Part shown: positions 53,301 through 64,000 of the stretch, piece after piece | Layout: every line of letters starts with the position of its first letter | Numbering within the stretch: the stretch's first letter is position 1 | Assembly (NCBI RefSeq): GCF_965638725.1 | Contig: NC_134950.1 | Location: forward strand, 15,686,101-15,750,100 | Origin: Aptenodytes patagonicus | Taxonomy: Eukaryota > Chordata > Aves > Sphenisciformes > Spheniscidae | Reading direction: 5' to 3' | Length of the DNA: 64,000 nucleotides | Made by a program: the position numbers and the translations under genes | Notes under the pieces: model-generated | The model's input: the letters and a program-made list of their open reading frames with translations, nothing else | The model's database searches: none | Told to the model about the DNA's origin: nothing

Positions 53301-56214
53301 CATAGGATTCAGGATATATATTTATCCTGTCTGAGAAAAGAGGAAATCAATAGCCCCAAAGAAGCTTTCGCTCAAGCTCCTTTCAATTTACCTCTGGCTT
53401 TCTGTAGTTTCAAAAACAAAACCAGTCCCTCCGACACGCTACAGCAAAACGATCCTAAACTTTATTAGAAAAGTCACACTGGGGACCCTGTCTGTACTAG
53501 AGATCTGCCCAGATCTCCAGACCATTTATTGATAAATAAGGGATTGGGACTGGCCACCGTGGCTTTGGGCAGAACGCGGAGCTGAACTCCTACAGCAGCA
53601 GAGTTAGCTCTACAGGTACTTCCACGGCGGTGTTTTACACAACGCCTAGGGATGCTCCCAGTGACTCACGTTGCTGAATTATTAGAGGGACCCCGGCACC
53701 GTTTCTAGCCTGGGCCAGCTAAACCTCCACCAAAACCTGGCAGGCAGAGGCAGCACAGCCAGAGAGCACCCGCACGGGGCCATTTGCAGGCAGCCACACC
53801 GGTGTGCGCTACAAGAGCCCAGCCTGGACAGAGCCCGTCCATGCCAGCTGGGCTCAGCGTTACAGGCTGCTCTCAGCGTTACTGACTTGATGATATAAAT
53901 ACAGCCTGTCAGCTTTGGCCTGGCGGACTTGTTTTACTTGGAAACTAGGGTGGGTTTTTTTTCCCAGCTTCAAAACGGTAACAACACATGGTCTGATTGC
54001 CTCTGCTTGTTGCCTGGGCAGGAGCTCTCTTCCAAAACTGAAAGGCAAGTTATTTACCTCACTGGAGGAGAGCTGCAAATTTCACAGCTTTTCTCTTAAG
54101 AGCTCACTCCCTTTTCATTCCAGTTCTTCCCAATGGCAACACCATGACTCAGTCTGTGTTCGCAAAATACTAAGGAAACACAGATAAATATTGTTTTAAA
54201 TTCCTTAAGGTGGGAGTCACTAGAGGACTGTTAAAGTACTCTTTTTTGCAGTACTTATGTTTTTGTCTGTCTGTAGTCTTCAAAAAAGGTATATTTAAGC
54301 TTTGTGTTTCAACTGCACTGAAAGGGACTATTGTAAATAATTACGGTGTGTTTTCTCCTCAATTTTTAAAAACAATATTTATAGTAAAGTTACTGGATTT
54401 TAATAAGCTTTTGACTCAGAATGAGATTTTGAAGATGAGCCATCTCTGCTGTCTGCTCCAAGCTTGACTTACAGCAGTGCTTTCTGCAGGCGGGTTTGGG
54501 GAGGGGGAAGAAATACAAACAATATTTAAGGGGGAATGGGAAGCAAAACTACATTAACGTGGCACTGTGCCCAAATAAGTGAAGGAGAAGGAAATAGGAC
54601 AGCTTGAGAAAGGTGATATACATTAAACAAATATGCTGCATGAAGGAATTTCTAGGAGTGATTAAATTTCTCCTCAGGACTCACTATTAGCAACCATATG
54701 TAGGAACAATACCACGATGAGCATGACTGGTTTTAATTTTTAATTAAAGCTTTCACCTCGAGTACAGCACCCTTCCTTGCTGCTTCCATCTCTCACGGTC
54801 AGCTCCCAAGGCGCGTGTGGTCTCTCATATGGAACAATAAAGGCACACTCCACTCCTAACGGCTTCGTTGCGGTGAACAGCTTCGACCCGGGGCTACAGC
54901 AGCAGCGTACCGTGCTGCAAGCAGAGAGCACACCGATGTACCTCTCCCGCGCTGGCTGGAGGAAATCTCTGCAGATTCTAGGGAACGACCCTGCAGTTTC
55001 CGCTAGGACTGGCCAACTCCCATCACGCAAGCTGGTTTCTCAAACTCCATGAAACAACCGTCCTTACCATTTGAAAAGCCAACAGAAAGCATCATACATT
55101 ATAGCTGTGTACGTACTCCAGACATTCAAGAACCTGTGCAGATAATGCACATAGGAGAACTACTTTGCAAACATATGATACACAGGTTGAAGGACTGTTT
55201 AAAAAACATAGCCCAAACTCATGTAGGTGAAGAAACAGAAAGCTTTCCTTTTAGAAAATTACATCTCGGTTAAGCAGAAATGCACCGAGAAAAGTTAAAA
55301 ATCTGGTAAGAGGTGACTGGAAACACTGTTACGGCACACCTATGCCACAGCACGTACGCTACTGCATACCCCTGCAAAACGTCATCTCGGCCGCTCACTT
55401 CTGCCTCCTAAAGCCACCAAACATGCAAGGTACAGGAAATAACTACTATAGAAAATCAAGTACTTGAAACAATTTTGGCAGCTCCCTCCCCCAACGCAGT
55501 TCTATTCTATTCATAACCTTACGGACCAGTGAAACATGTGCAACGGGGTCCAAGTCCCATCACCGTCACCTGGCTGTATTTCAGGACTCCCCCACAGCTG
55601 CGCTATACTGCGATGGCATTAGGTGTTAGTCAGTGCTATGATTCAGCATTTTCAAGTTGCATTCTTCCTATTTAGAAGGGAAGAATAAACTAGAGGTAAG
55701 CTAGACACACTAGAGATGCCATTATAATGTCAGGAATATCAACACAATCACATGCCCTTCAGGAACTTCTTAAAGGTCACGAACAGCAGACGTATCAGTT
55801 CACATGGAGTTTACAGAGTAATTTAGGCTGGAAGAGACTTCTCGAGGGCATCCAGTCGCTTTGCAAAAGACTTAACCTTTGTATTCAAACAATACAGATA
55901 AATAAGATGCTATGCTCTTTTAGGTCAACTCCACATTCTGTAACAGAACAACTGTCAAAACTAGTTTTAGTATGAATAGCAACCTAGATTTAGAAAGAAG
56001 TCTAGTATCCCACCAAAACCCATGTGAAACCCAAGAAGCAGTTCTAAAAAATTGCTACTGATCATGTTAACTCTCTGTCAGGAATCAAGATGCTGGAGAG
56101 AATAACGAAACATGAGAGTTCCTAAGTATTTTGTCACAAAGCCAATTACTAAACAACAGAAGAAATTATTAGGACAATAACCTGCAAACATTGGGATCCA
56201 GTAATAAGCAGTAC
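50344..56214. other. Intergenic DNA before UTP23
   Basis: No gene recognised. It contains scattered AT-rich segments, including an imperfect palindrome CCAATTGAATTGG near 53092, and a CR1 scrap near 55814. Open frames are under 100 codons. Confidence 0.55.
55814..55856 (-). mobile_element. Old CR1 3'-end scrap
   Basis: TTTAGGCTGGAAGAGACTTC followed by TCGAGGGCATCCAGTC matches the recurrent CR1 3'-UTR theme (TTNAGGTTGGAANAGACCTC, then ATCNAGTCC). It is diverged and only about 40 bases long, so the assignment is tentative. Confidence 0.5.
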
Positions 56215-56331
56215 CACCTCAGAAAAATAAGTTTTAATAAGAACAACTTGATTTCACATGATTGGAAAAAGAAAGATTAGTATATAGAGTTCAAACAATG
56301 TTCAAGTCCTGCATTGTTTACAAAGTTGGGT
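56215..56331 (-). other. UTP23: UTP23 3' UTR, tentative end
   Basis: ATTAAA on the minus strand (complement of 56232-56237) is the nearest poly-A-type hexamer after the stop. A longer UTR using a site further down is possible, so the end is uncertain. Confidence 0.35.
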
Positions 56332-56718
56332 TTATTCTTCTTCATTCTTCCGCACTGACTGCACAGCTTCTGCTTTAACCCTATTTCGCTTTCTTTTTCT
56401 TCTTTTCTTCTTTTCAGCAGAAGGCTCCTGACCCTCCTGTGTTTTCTTCTTTTTCTTCTTCAGACAGCTGAGAGGATTGGGGCCGCCTGCCCTTTTACGT
56501 TTCCTTCTCTTTTCACCTTCTTGCTTCGCTAGTCCTTCTTTTTCTTTAAGCTGCTCAATACTTTGTTTTTGGTGCTCTGGAACAAGCTCATTTGTCTGCA
56601 ACTTTTGAACAAATGCCAAAGATTTCGGAGAAGGTTTGTCTAGCACCATAGTGTTCTGAATAATAAAGAGGAGAGGAACGCCAGCCTTCTTTTTCACTTT
56701 GTTTGCTAAATCCTGGTC
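56332..56718 (-). CDS. UTP23: UTP23 exon 3, stop codon
   Basis: Encodes DQDLANKVKKKAGVPLLFII to the end, residues 122-249. The acceptor TTTTACAG (minus strand) and phase 0 confirm the start at 56718. The stop TAA is the complement of 56332-56334. It contains the conserved NTMVLDKPSPKS motif and the basic C-terminal tail. Confidence 0.97.
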   Translation of the reverse strand, partial: DQDLANKVKKKAGVPLLFIIQNTMVLDKPSPKSLAFVQKLQTNELVPEHQKQSIEQLKEKEGLAKQEGEKRRKRKRAGGPNPLSCLKKKKKKTQEGQEPSAEKKKRRKRKRNRVKAEAVQSVRKNEEE

Positions 56719-59700
56719 CTGTAAAATTAAATACTTTAGTCAATATTTTGGGATTAAATGATATTTGCAATTCAAATGCACCTACTTTTAATACAAAACT
56801 ATGAAGATAAATCACATTATGAAAAAGATAAGAAACTTAATCTAGCAGATATACCTGGCAGTGCCTTTCAGAGCAATTTAAATTTCAATTTCTCTCCTTC
56901 TGATTAGCTGTACTTCTGATGGAAAATTTCTTAATGTTTCCTTTTTTCATGCATATATAAGCATACATGCATTTTTTGAGAAAAAAGTCCCAGTTCATTG
57001 GTATGTAGTACACCACTTCACAAGAAGGAAGATAATTTCTCTTTGACACATCATTTTAAACTCCTTGTATCTTACATAAGTATACAGAATTTTACTGTAA
57101 ACCATTTTATATATAGTGTATATAATTTACACATACAGTCCCAATAACAGACCTAAGAAAAAAAACTGCCTTTCTTATTTGTACACAAATTCTACCTTTA
57201 TTCTTTAGTTAAAACCTCCAAAATTTCTTAAAACTGAAGTTATATGGTCGTTTAACGCTTATTTTCACTTTTTAGACTACTGTGCAAAATGGTTCAGGGC
57301 AGGGGATGCACACATAAGCAATATGCAAATTAACATTCATCAGTTGTTTTCTTACCTGTCAGTAGGTAGTCAGTATGTTTTCTACCCTTTCTGCTAAACT
57401 AAGCAATATCCTTCTAGGGTAAAAATACCTAGGTGTTCAAGTAAGACAAAAGATTCTCTACTTCATAATTAGCAAATACATGTAATAGTGAGTAAGGCTT
57501 TACGAGATTAATTCCCACAAGCTATTTAAAAATCTCATAACCGAGGTTTCTGTAGGTTTCCTCATCCTTAGGTATCAAAGGATCACTTCAGATGAAGTGA
57601 AGTTATGTTTCCCATGAGCATTTACCTGTGTAGCGATAAAGAAGTGATGAGGGTTGCCTTCTTCAATCATAGAAAGTAAACAGGTCGAACCACTCACAGG
57701 ATCCTTGTGGTGAGAACAGTTTCGAACTTGAAATCTTTGGGCAATTAATTTTGCTCCGTACAGTGCTTTTCCCAGTGATTCCAGTTCTTTTAGAACACAT
57801 CTGAAAACCAAAACCAACAGTGATTTCTAAATGAGAAAATAACTACACTCTTTCTACAACAGCAAAAGGTTGACGTGAGTTAATTAGGAATGAGCAATGC
57901 CCAGTTGTTCAGGCTCTATGATTTGTAAATGGCACCCAGTAATCTGAAAGCAGTAGCCCATCTGAAGACGTCAGCAAGATGTCCTCGGTTCCAAACAAGA
58001 TTAACCAGTAACAACATTAAGTTATATTAAATGATTTAGTATCAGTGTCAATGCTAAGTCCTTACATTTATGTTCGGATATCACCTAGCATCTGAACTAC
58101 TACTTAACAAATAAAATTACTGGAATTAGCACAAACTGATTAATCACTGCACGCAAGTTAAACTCGGTATTGGGGTCCATCACCCTGCTTCAAACTTGCT
58201 ATCAGAATCCAACCGACTCAAGCAAAAGAAGAACAAAGATTGTCCATATGATTAAAAATCTGGAAGTTTACGGCTCCACAATGTTCCAACTAGACAATAA
58301 AACGCAAACCTAAAATCCTCCTCTTAGGAGCAGTTAGAGCAGACGTTCACACAGGACAGCGTTAGCAGTCTATGAGGATGCTAGCTTGTATACTCAGAAA
58401 TGAACAGGAGATGAAACCTAACTTACTTCGGCCACTGAGTCTCACTATTAAATGTGGACAGTGGTAGGAACGTATGGGCTTGAAATACAGGTTAAGGACA
58501 TGGTAGCATGGTGATTAATCAGAAGAAGTGAGAATGCCAAAAACCTCTTTGGAACTTTTTAGTATATATTTATCTCCAAAATAACTGCAAGATATTAAAT
58601 AAAACTATTTTTCTTTGTCCAGAGAAGAAAGTTTAGCCTTTGAGGACAGTCTTTGTGGAGATTTGAGCCTGTTCTTTTTGCAAAGACTCTCACAGCGAGC
58701 CAGCTCGTTTCCTCAGGGAAGCTCTGGTCATGCCATTGAGGTGCTGCCTCACCAACTTAGCATTCTGACAGCAGAGAAAACAAGTCCATTCAACTGTCCT
58801 AAGTGAAAACAGGTCAAAAAGGCCAACAGATACTGCTGAAAGAAGGAAGCAAGAAGTGAGATTTAGACATGACTGGAATACAGTTTGGATCAAAGTGATT
58901 CCCGAACCTTTCACAGCTAAGGTCATGACTCAATACTTTCTACTGTTTAGAAGTACGGGCCAGTTCTGTATGCTTCGCAAGATGGCTCGGTGTTTAATTT
59001 TTGTAGCCTCGGGTATACATCTTCCTGATATTTTTAGTACTTGCCTCCATGATGGGCAGCTGGCTATTCTGTCATCACAGAAATCCAAGTGAGGGAGATT
59101 TACCATACGCAACATACAAAGTCAAGTAAAAACAAAGGCAATCTTAAGGCAGCTTAGCTATTTAGTATGCATGCTTTTACTTCCACGCCTTTGTCTAGCA
59201 AGCACATCCTTGCTCTCCCTTGAGAACAGCTACTTTGGAAACAATCCCTTACTGGCAGGCTGAAACTCCAGACAAGCAGTAATTCCCTCCCTGCCCAAGA
59301 GTTCTGAGCTTGCCTCTGCTGTTCTCGCTTCGCCAAGACGACGAGTGGGAAGAGAACCACCCAGACGTCCCTCACACGCCGGGGCTACCCCTCGCCCCAC
59401 CTCATCCCTCAACAGCTTCTGCCATCTTCGGAAAGGCAGCTGGTACTGAACGAAGCTCCTGTCCTCCTGCAAGCTAACTACAGCCCACAGCGATACCCCC
59501 TCACCACGGCTACTGCCCTCGGCCCCATAACCACGCGGGCCCAGAGCCCCGCGGCCCCCACCCCACCGCACCCCACCGCTGGCGGCAGCGGCGGCTGCTG
59601 CTGCTGCTGCTGCTGAGGAGAGGCTGAGGGACCGCGGGCACCGCCGCCCGCCTCCCCGCCCGCATGCGCACTGCGGCCCGCGCCCTCCGGCTCCGGGACC

Positions 59701-60010
59701 CCCCGGGCATGCGCACTGCGGCTCGCCCCCACCGTTGTCTCCACCCCCACCCCCCCTCAGGAGCATGCGCACGGGGGCTGCCCGGCGGCCCCCTGCGGTG
59801 GCGGGGCCCCGCCGCGGCCTACCGGGTGGTGCAGAGCTGCGTGGCGCCGTCGAGGTACCCGGGCAGCTGCTCCCGGATCTGGATCTTGTTGCGGAGCGCG
59901 GCCTGGCAGAAGGTGCCGTCCAGCAGCACCTGGAAGGGCTCGCGGAAGCGGAAGTTGTGCTTGTAGAAGCCCATGTTCTTCTTGGCGTGCTTCTGCCGCG
60001 TCAGCTTCAT
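56332..60010 (-). CDS. UTP23: UTP23 SSU processome factor, full gene model
   Basis: UTP23 is a nucleolar PIN-domain protein of the small-subunit processome, needed for early pre-rRNA cleavages that release 18S rRNA and linked to snR30/U17 snoRNA. Three exons on the minus strand join as 60010-59823, 57800-57626 and 56718-56332. They total 750 nt, giving 249 aa plus stop, the same length as human UTP23. Both junctions are GT-AG and in phase. It starts MKLTRQKHAKKNMGFYKHNF. The PIN-fold Asp31 (LLDGTFC) is kept; the other PIN acidic residues are incomplete in this family, which is thought to be catalytically inert. A Cys/His cluster (RNCSHHKDPVSGSTC) follows at 89-103. The C-terminus holds GPNPLSCLKKKKKK and further Lys/Arg clusters typical of nucleolar targeting. 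RAD21 converges on it from the other side. Confidence 0.97.
57626..57800 (-). CDS. UTP23: UTP23 exon 2
   Basis: Encodes the split Arg63, then CVLKELESLGKALYGAKLIA to FFIATQ, residues 64-121, covering the central PIN fold and the Cys/His cluster. Residue 86 is Phe (codon 57733-57731), where human UTP23 as I recall has Cys. The acceptor is GTTTTCAG and the donor CAG|GTAAAT. Confidence 0.97.
59594..59615. repeat. (CTG)7 trinucleotide repeat
   Basis: Seven consecutive CTG units in UTP23 intron 1, within the CpG island and next to an imperfect GGC/GCA repeat. The short length makes it a normal polymorphic tract. Confidence 0.9.
59659..59722. repeat. 45-bp duplicated NRF1 site
   Basis: GCATGCGCACTGCGGC occurs identically at 59662-59677 and 59707-59722, with a related core (GCATGCGCAC) at 59764. 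The first two look like a local tandem duplication with a 45-bp period carrying an NRF1 palindrome. Confidence 0.75.
59823..60010 (-). CDS. UTP23: UTP23 exon 1 (start codon)
   Basis: Encodes residues 1-62 and two bases of Arg63, ending QLCTTR. The donor is CG|GTAGGC. The ATG at 60010-60008 is chosen because the protein from there matches the family N-terminus (MKxTRQKHAKK). Upstream in-frame codons up to 60352 are GC-rich and unlike the family. Confidence 0.97.
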
Positions 60011-60360
60011 GGCGCCGCCGCCGCCCGCCCGGAACGGCCCGCGGCTCCCCCGGAAGCTGCGCCGGGCCCGGCCGCCGCGGCGGAGCGGGGCGGGGGCGGG
60101 GCCTGCCGCGGCCCCCCGCCCCCCGGAGGCCCGAGGGGTCTGGGGCTTGGGCACCAAGCCGGCCGGCGCGGCCGCCTCCCCCGCTTGGCGAGGCCTGCGG
60201 TTACGGTCTGCTTGGCTCCCTTGTGCCTCGTCGGCCAGGCTGGCGTGCGCCGCGGCTGGGGCCGTGCGGTGCCTCCGGTGCGTGACCGGGGGAGGGTGGC
60301 GGTGCTGCCTGCCCGCCGTGCGTGAGGCCTGCGAGGGGTCCTGCTGGCTCATCTAGTGCT

Positions 60361-63040
60361 TCACACCGATTACCCGAAAACTAGTTCATTACCCCGCGTT
60401 TTGTGGTGCTGTGCTAGCTCCTGCCATTTGCCAGGATCAGAAATACACAAGATAGTTCTTTTTCCTAACTCGGTACAATGATTAAATCGCAATTACTGTC
60501 CCAGAGACTTCGTCGTCGGAGTTACTCATCCGTCGGCACACTTCCCTTAAGGCTTATTCATTGCCTGCTTTTATTGTTTGTCTGTATTAGGTACATCAAC
60601 TTACGCTCTATATGCACAAAATTCAAAATTAATTAAAGTTGAAAAGCATATATTCTACATTTTAATGACTTTTTTTCCATGACAAATAGAAAATTTAATT
60701 TCACTGTAGTCTGGGGAAATAGCTGTCATTCAGAAAACTAGATTGCACAAACTCCTCCCTCTTCATCAGAAAGCCGGAGCATGCCAGACATCTGGCAGTT
60801 AAGAAACTGAACTTAATGCCTGTATTTTAGGCAGGCAAAGGGATGTGATACCTTAACACCATCAAAATGATAATTGGAGACATCTGTCTCACTGTGCAGG
60901 TACAACGGCAGACATCTTTCTGCAAGCAAAATTTGCAGCTACCTGGCAGTTAGCTCACTGTAATCAGTCAGACTGCTCTAAGGTCATTTAAGCAAATACC
61001 CACCTGTCATACTGGTGTTTTTGCTACCAAATAGACACGGGAAACATCTGCTTCCAAGCAGGTGAGTCAGTGTTAAGAGAAACTGAATAATAATGCATTT
61101 GATTACTATTCTAGAAATTGAAATGTTTAAACGGGAAGATATTTTAAAGTGGCTACAGGATGAAAAGTGGGAAGAACACGTGATTAGGAGTATTTTCCAT
61201 GGGATATGACTGTGCTGTTGACAGTATTTTTCTGTCATTAAATCCTTCTTTCCAGCTGTCTTCAGGGCACAGTTGCGCGTGCTCATGAGTATCATGGACA
61301 TACAAGGATACATGCCTTATTCTATGAGCTAAGTGGTAAGTTGAATTCATTGGTCTTTATTAAACTTCAGTCCTGTGGCTGACGTATTCCCATAGTGGCG
61401 TGGTGTCTCAGTTACTCTATCTAACTTCATAGTTTAATTATTAAAAAAATTAGACAAAAACACTCAGCAAGACTCCAAAGTAAAACCTTATTAGATGATT
61501 TTTTTCTTTTTCAAAATAAACTGCCCAAAGACAGGCAGTTATTCCTTCATAAGAACACTTTGCCAGCACGTCTCGCAGTGGAACTGTCAGCTAGAATGTG
61601 GAATCTGCAATTGCTATTGCAGAATGGAGATAAAAAGGACAAACAAGTAAATGAGAGCTTGAACTAGTCACCATTTTGAACTAAATGCAAAGTAAGATAT
61701 AATCCCGAGTAGGGCGTTAAATACCATTGTGATGAGATACTCCTTCACTGTTATTTGGTAAATAGTGTCATCACAGATAAGTTGTAATGCAATTGGTATG
61801 GTAAAATATGTTCAGAAGGCTGGCTAGCAGGCAAAACAACAGCACAGATTTCTCCTTCATTGTGCAGAAGATAGCATTAATTGTATGATAAGCTACTTGC
61901 AGTACCATTCTGTAAATTGTATTTCACTTCTATGCAATTCTTTTAAAGTTTCTTTTTAATAGATTTTAAATGTTAAAAGTAATGTCTGTAAGAATACTAT
62001 AGCAGTGCAGAGAAGTAGAATTTTTTCAACATTTTCTTTGATGTTTTGACAGTATTTTACATATAATATTCACCATTTTCCTTTTAAGTTCAATTATTTT
62101 ACTATTCCCATGAGCAATGTGTAGAGTGGATTTTTTCAAATTAAGCCTAAGGATCTTACGGAGACTGCTGAATCCAGTGGTCTCTGGGACCGGGGGGGTT
62201 GCTGCTCCTGGCTGCTGAAGCCCACCCATGTACACTCTTTGGACCTGGGAGGGGTCTTAGGCTCACATGTATCCCGGGCGAGTGTATGCACGCACGCACA
62301 CACACACAGAGAACATATATAATGTAAGTACAGACAGTGAAGTGGACCGCTGCCTGCTCACATGTGAGCCCCCCTCCTCCGCATCTTCCTACATGTCCCC
62401 CTGGATCCACCCTGATCCTTCCTTTCCCTGCCTTTGGCCAGTTCTGTGAACATCCCATAGCAAGTTTTGCATAATCCCACAAGCCCCTGCTGATATCCCA
62501 TAAAAAGTTTTGCACGGTCCCATACACCCTCTCAAGTATGTTGTAAAACTCATGATAATCATGTTTCCCCATCTTACCAGTGACAAAGCTCAGGTTGATT
62601 GTCTTCAGGGTGGCTTCCTCGGTAGCTCCTTTAATGGCCTGAAGAGTTCTGCTCTTCACTGTTGTCTTGGCTACCACCTGCTCATTCGGCAATTTTTGTG
62701 TGTCTGTGTGTGTTTAATATATCACTTTCCTTCTTATTTCTTACTTCTGTTATACTGAATAATCCTTAACCAGATGACTTAATGAACCAAATGCTCTCAC
62801 ATTCCACATACTCTTACAGAAACTATCTGTAGCACAGCAAAGCTTGTCATAAAGCTCAGAGGAAGATAACTTTTTGAAATTACTTGCTATTATATTTTTA
62901 ATTGAGAAGTTTCATCAGTTACCTGGCTGCACCACTAAAAGACTTTGAGGGTTTTTTTTGAAGTGACCATTTCATCGAAGAACTAACAAATCACTTGCAG
63001 TACCAGTAGATTGCCTACCGGCAGTATCATTCTGTTAGTG
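60361..63040. other. Flank beyond UTP23, no gene assigned
   Basis: AT-rich DNA with no CpG island and no recognisable exon. In human the next gene on this side is EIF3H; its GC-rich first exon is not visible here, so it probably lies outside the window. A minus-strand open frame of 178 codons (62156-62692) with a 43-bp tandem repeat is unexplained. A short CA run lies near 62290. Confidence 0.55.
62452..62537. repeat. 43-bp imperfect tandem repeat, two units
   Basis: ATCCCATAGCAAGTTTTGCA at 62452 recurs as ATCCCATAAAAAGTTTTGCA at 62495, each followed by a TCCCA-containing stretch. Period 43, two units. It falls inside the 178-codon minus-strand open frame and keeps phase poorly, since 43 is not a multiple of three. 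Confidence 0.75.
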
Positions 63041-63596
63041 TGTCCTGGTTTCGGCTGGGGTAGAGTTAATTTTCTTCCCGGTAGCTGGTACAGCGCTGTG
63101 TTTTGGATTTAGGAGGAGAATAATGTTGATAACGCACCGATGTTTTAGTTGTTGCTAGGTAATGCTTACACTAGCCAAGGACTTTTCAGCTTCCCATGCT
63201 CTACCGACTGAGAAGGCTGGAGGTGCACAAGAAGCTGGGAGGGGGCACAGCCAGGACAGCTGACCCAAACTGGCCAAAGGGACATTCCATACCATGTGAC
63301 GTCATGCTCAGTACATAAACTGGGGGAAAGCTGGCCGGGGGGGCCGCTGCTCGGGGACTGGCTGGGTATCGGTTGGCGGGTGGTGAGCAGTTGCATTGTG
63401 CATCACTTGCTTTGTATATTCTTTTTTTATTATTTATTATTATTTTATTTTATTCCCATTATTAAACTGTCTTTATCTCAACCCATGAGTTTTCTCACTT
63501 TTACTCTTACGATTCTCTCCCCCATCCCACCGGGGCTGGGGGAGTGAGCGAGCGGTTGTGTGGTGCTCACTTGCCGGCTGAGGTTAAACCACAACA
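63041..63596 (+). mobile_element. Solo LTR, ERVL-like, copy 3
   Basis: 556-bp LTR in sense orientation, TG...CA, flanked by TAGTG (63036-63040) and AAGTG (63597-63601), a 5-bp duplication with one mismatch. A perfect CRE (TGACGTCA) at 63297-63304 lies just above a TATA-like ACATAAA (63313-63319). ATTAAA is at 63461-63466. The U3 and 3' ends match copies 1 and 2, but the segment between TATA and poly-A signal is unrelated, so this is another subfamily. No internal genes are seen. Confidence 0.92.
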
Positions 63597-64000
63597 AAGT
63601 GAACCTGAGGAGGAGAGTGGAAGGTGTTGAAGCACTACCTTTGTTAACATGGTTTGTTTTTCTAAAGACAGGAAACAGAATTTGAAATGAGAAACTTTTT
63701 CTAAAACACAAGTTCTTGATCACTGCTGGACAGGATACTGGTCTAGGGTACAGTTCTGAGGTAAGAGTTCCTGTGATTTTATCAATAATATTAATACCTT
63801 GTGGGTAAATACACAGTATTTATGAAAATAACGTGTCACACTGAGGGAGACCTTCTATATATTCAAAGCAAGTTCATACTGAACTTATCAAATCTGAGCA
63901 ATGATAGGCGTCATAGGAAACCTGGCTCCACCTGTTGCACTGCACATAAAACTTGGTTCAGCAGAGTATTAGCTCTTTGCAGAGAACATCATCTCTTGGC
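63597..64000. other. Right end, nothing recognised
   Basis: About 400 bases after LTR copy 3, AT-rich, no coding or repeat signal that I recognise. Confidence 0.6.

Larger units (their letters stand above)
57801..59822 (-). other. UTP23: UTP23 intron 1
   Basis: About 2 kb. Its 5' end lies in the CpG island and holds three NRF1-like sites and a seven-unit CTG repeat. The rest is AT-rich with short open frames and no recognised repeat. Confidence 0.8.
59500..60360 (-). promoter_or_regulatory. UTP23: UTP23 CpG-island promoter
   Basis: CpG-dense, GC-rich island spanning the UTP23 first exon. Three NRF1-like cores lie at 59662, 59707 and 59764. CCGGAA ETS/GABP-type sites lie at 60029 and 60050. 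This architecture fits a ubiquitous ribosome-biogenesis gene. The start site should be above 60010 and is not determinable to the base. No first exon of a divergent gene was recognised. Confidence 0.85.

Noticed and set aside
59230-60356. Several GC-rich open frames of 68-196 codons around UTP23 exon 1
   Set aside because: Shadows of the island and of the UTP23 first exon. Only the frame from 60010 to 59823 matches a known protein.
60361-64000. EIF3H first exon expected from human synteny
   Set aside because: No second CpG island and no matching N-terminal coding sequence on either strand; it probably lies beyond the window.

Overview
The window is vertebrate nuclear DNA, almost certainly from a bird. 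Evidence: large introns with GT-AG boundaries, two CpG-island promoters, CR1 LINE fragments with the typical 3' tail, and solo LTRs of a TG...CA endogenous retrovirus family of avian type. Two conserved genes can be reconstructed completely. They converge tail to tail about 28 kb apart, as RAD21 and UTP23 do on human 8q24, so the synteny is ancient.

Region by region: 1-1400 is upstream DNA without recognisable genes. 1430-2800 is the RAD21 CpG island, with NRF1-like sites, a CHR-like element, a YY1-type site and the non-coding first exon ending at 2276. RAD21 (+) has 13 coding exons from 10133 to 26381, encoding 633 aa with every splice phase consistent, then a 3' UTR of about 1.6 kb ending after AATAAA at 27991. 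Intron 1 carries an antisense CR1 with an open reverse-transcriptase fragment and a tRNA-SINE-like relic lies in intron 3. Intron 8 has a perfect CTCF consensus, and intron 13 a solo LTR with a perfect 5-bp target duplication.

28016-56200 is intergenic: a second solo LTR with a perfect duplication (33303-33896), two CR1 copies (37561-37792, and 48655-50343 which is rearranged), a CR1 scrap near 55814, a candidate conserved non-coding block near 46.1-46.4 kb and one unexplained 238-codon ORF. UTP23 (-) follows in three exons (60010 to 56332, 249 aa), with a CpG-island promoter at 59.5-60.36 kb. From 60.4 kb to the end I see no gene: an unexplained 178-codon minus-strand ORF with a 43-bp tandem repeat, and a third LTR of the same family (63041-63596), in the opposite orientation and with a different central segment.

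Functionally, RAD21 is the kleisin subunit of cohesin and UTP23 is an 18S rRNA processing factor of the SSU processome. They share a neighbourhood and a housekeeping promoter style, not a pathway. I found no evidence of a novel multi-gene system. The items most worth checking are the CTCF consensus inside a cohesin gene, the CHR-like promoter element, the LTR subfamily with a replaced central segment and a CRE, the UTP23 zinc-ligand substitution, and the two unexplained ORFs.
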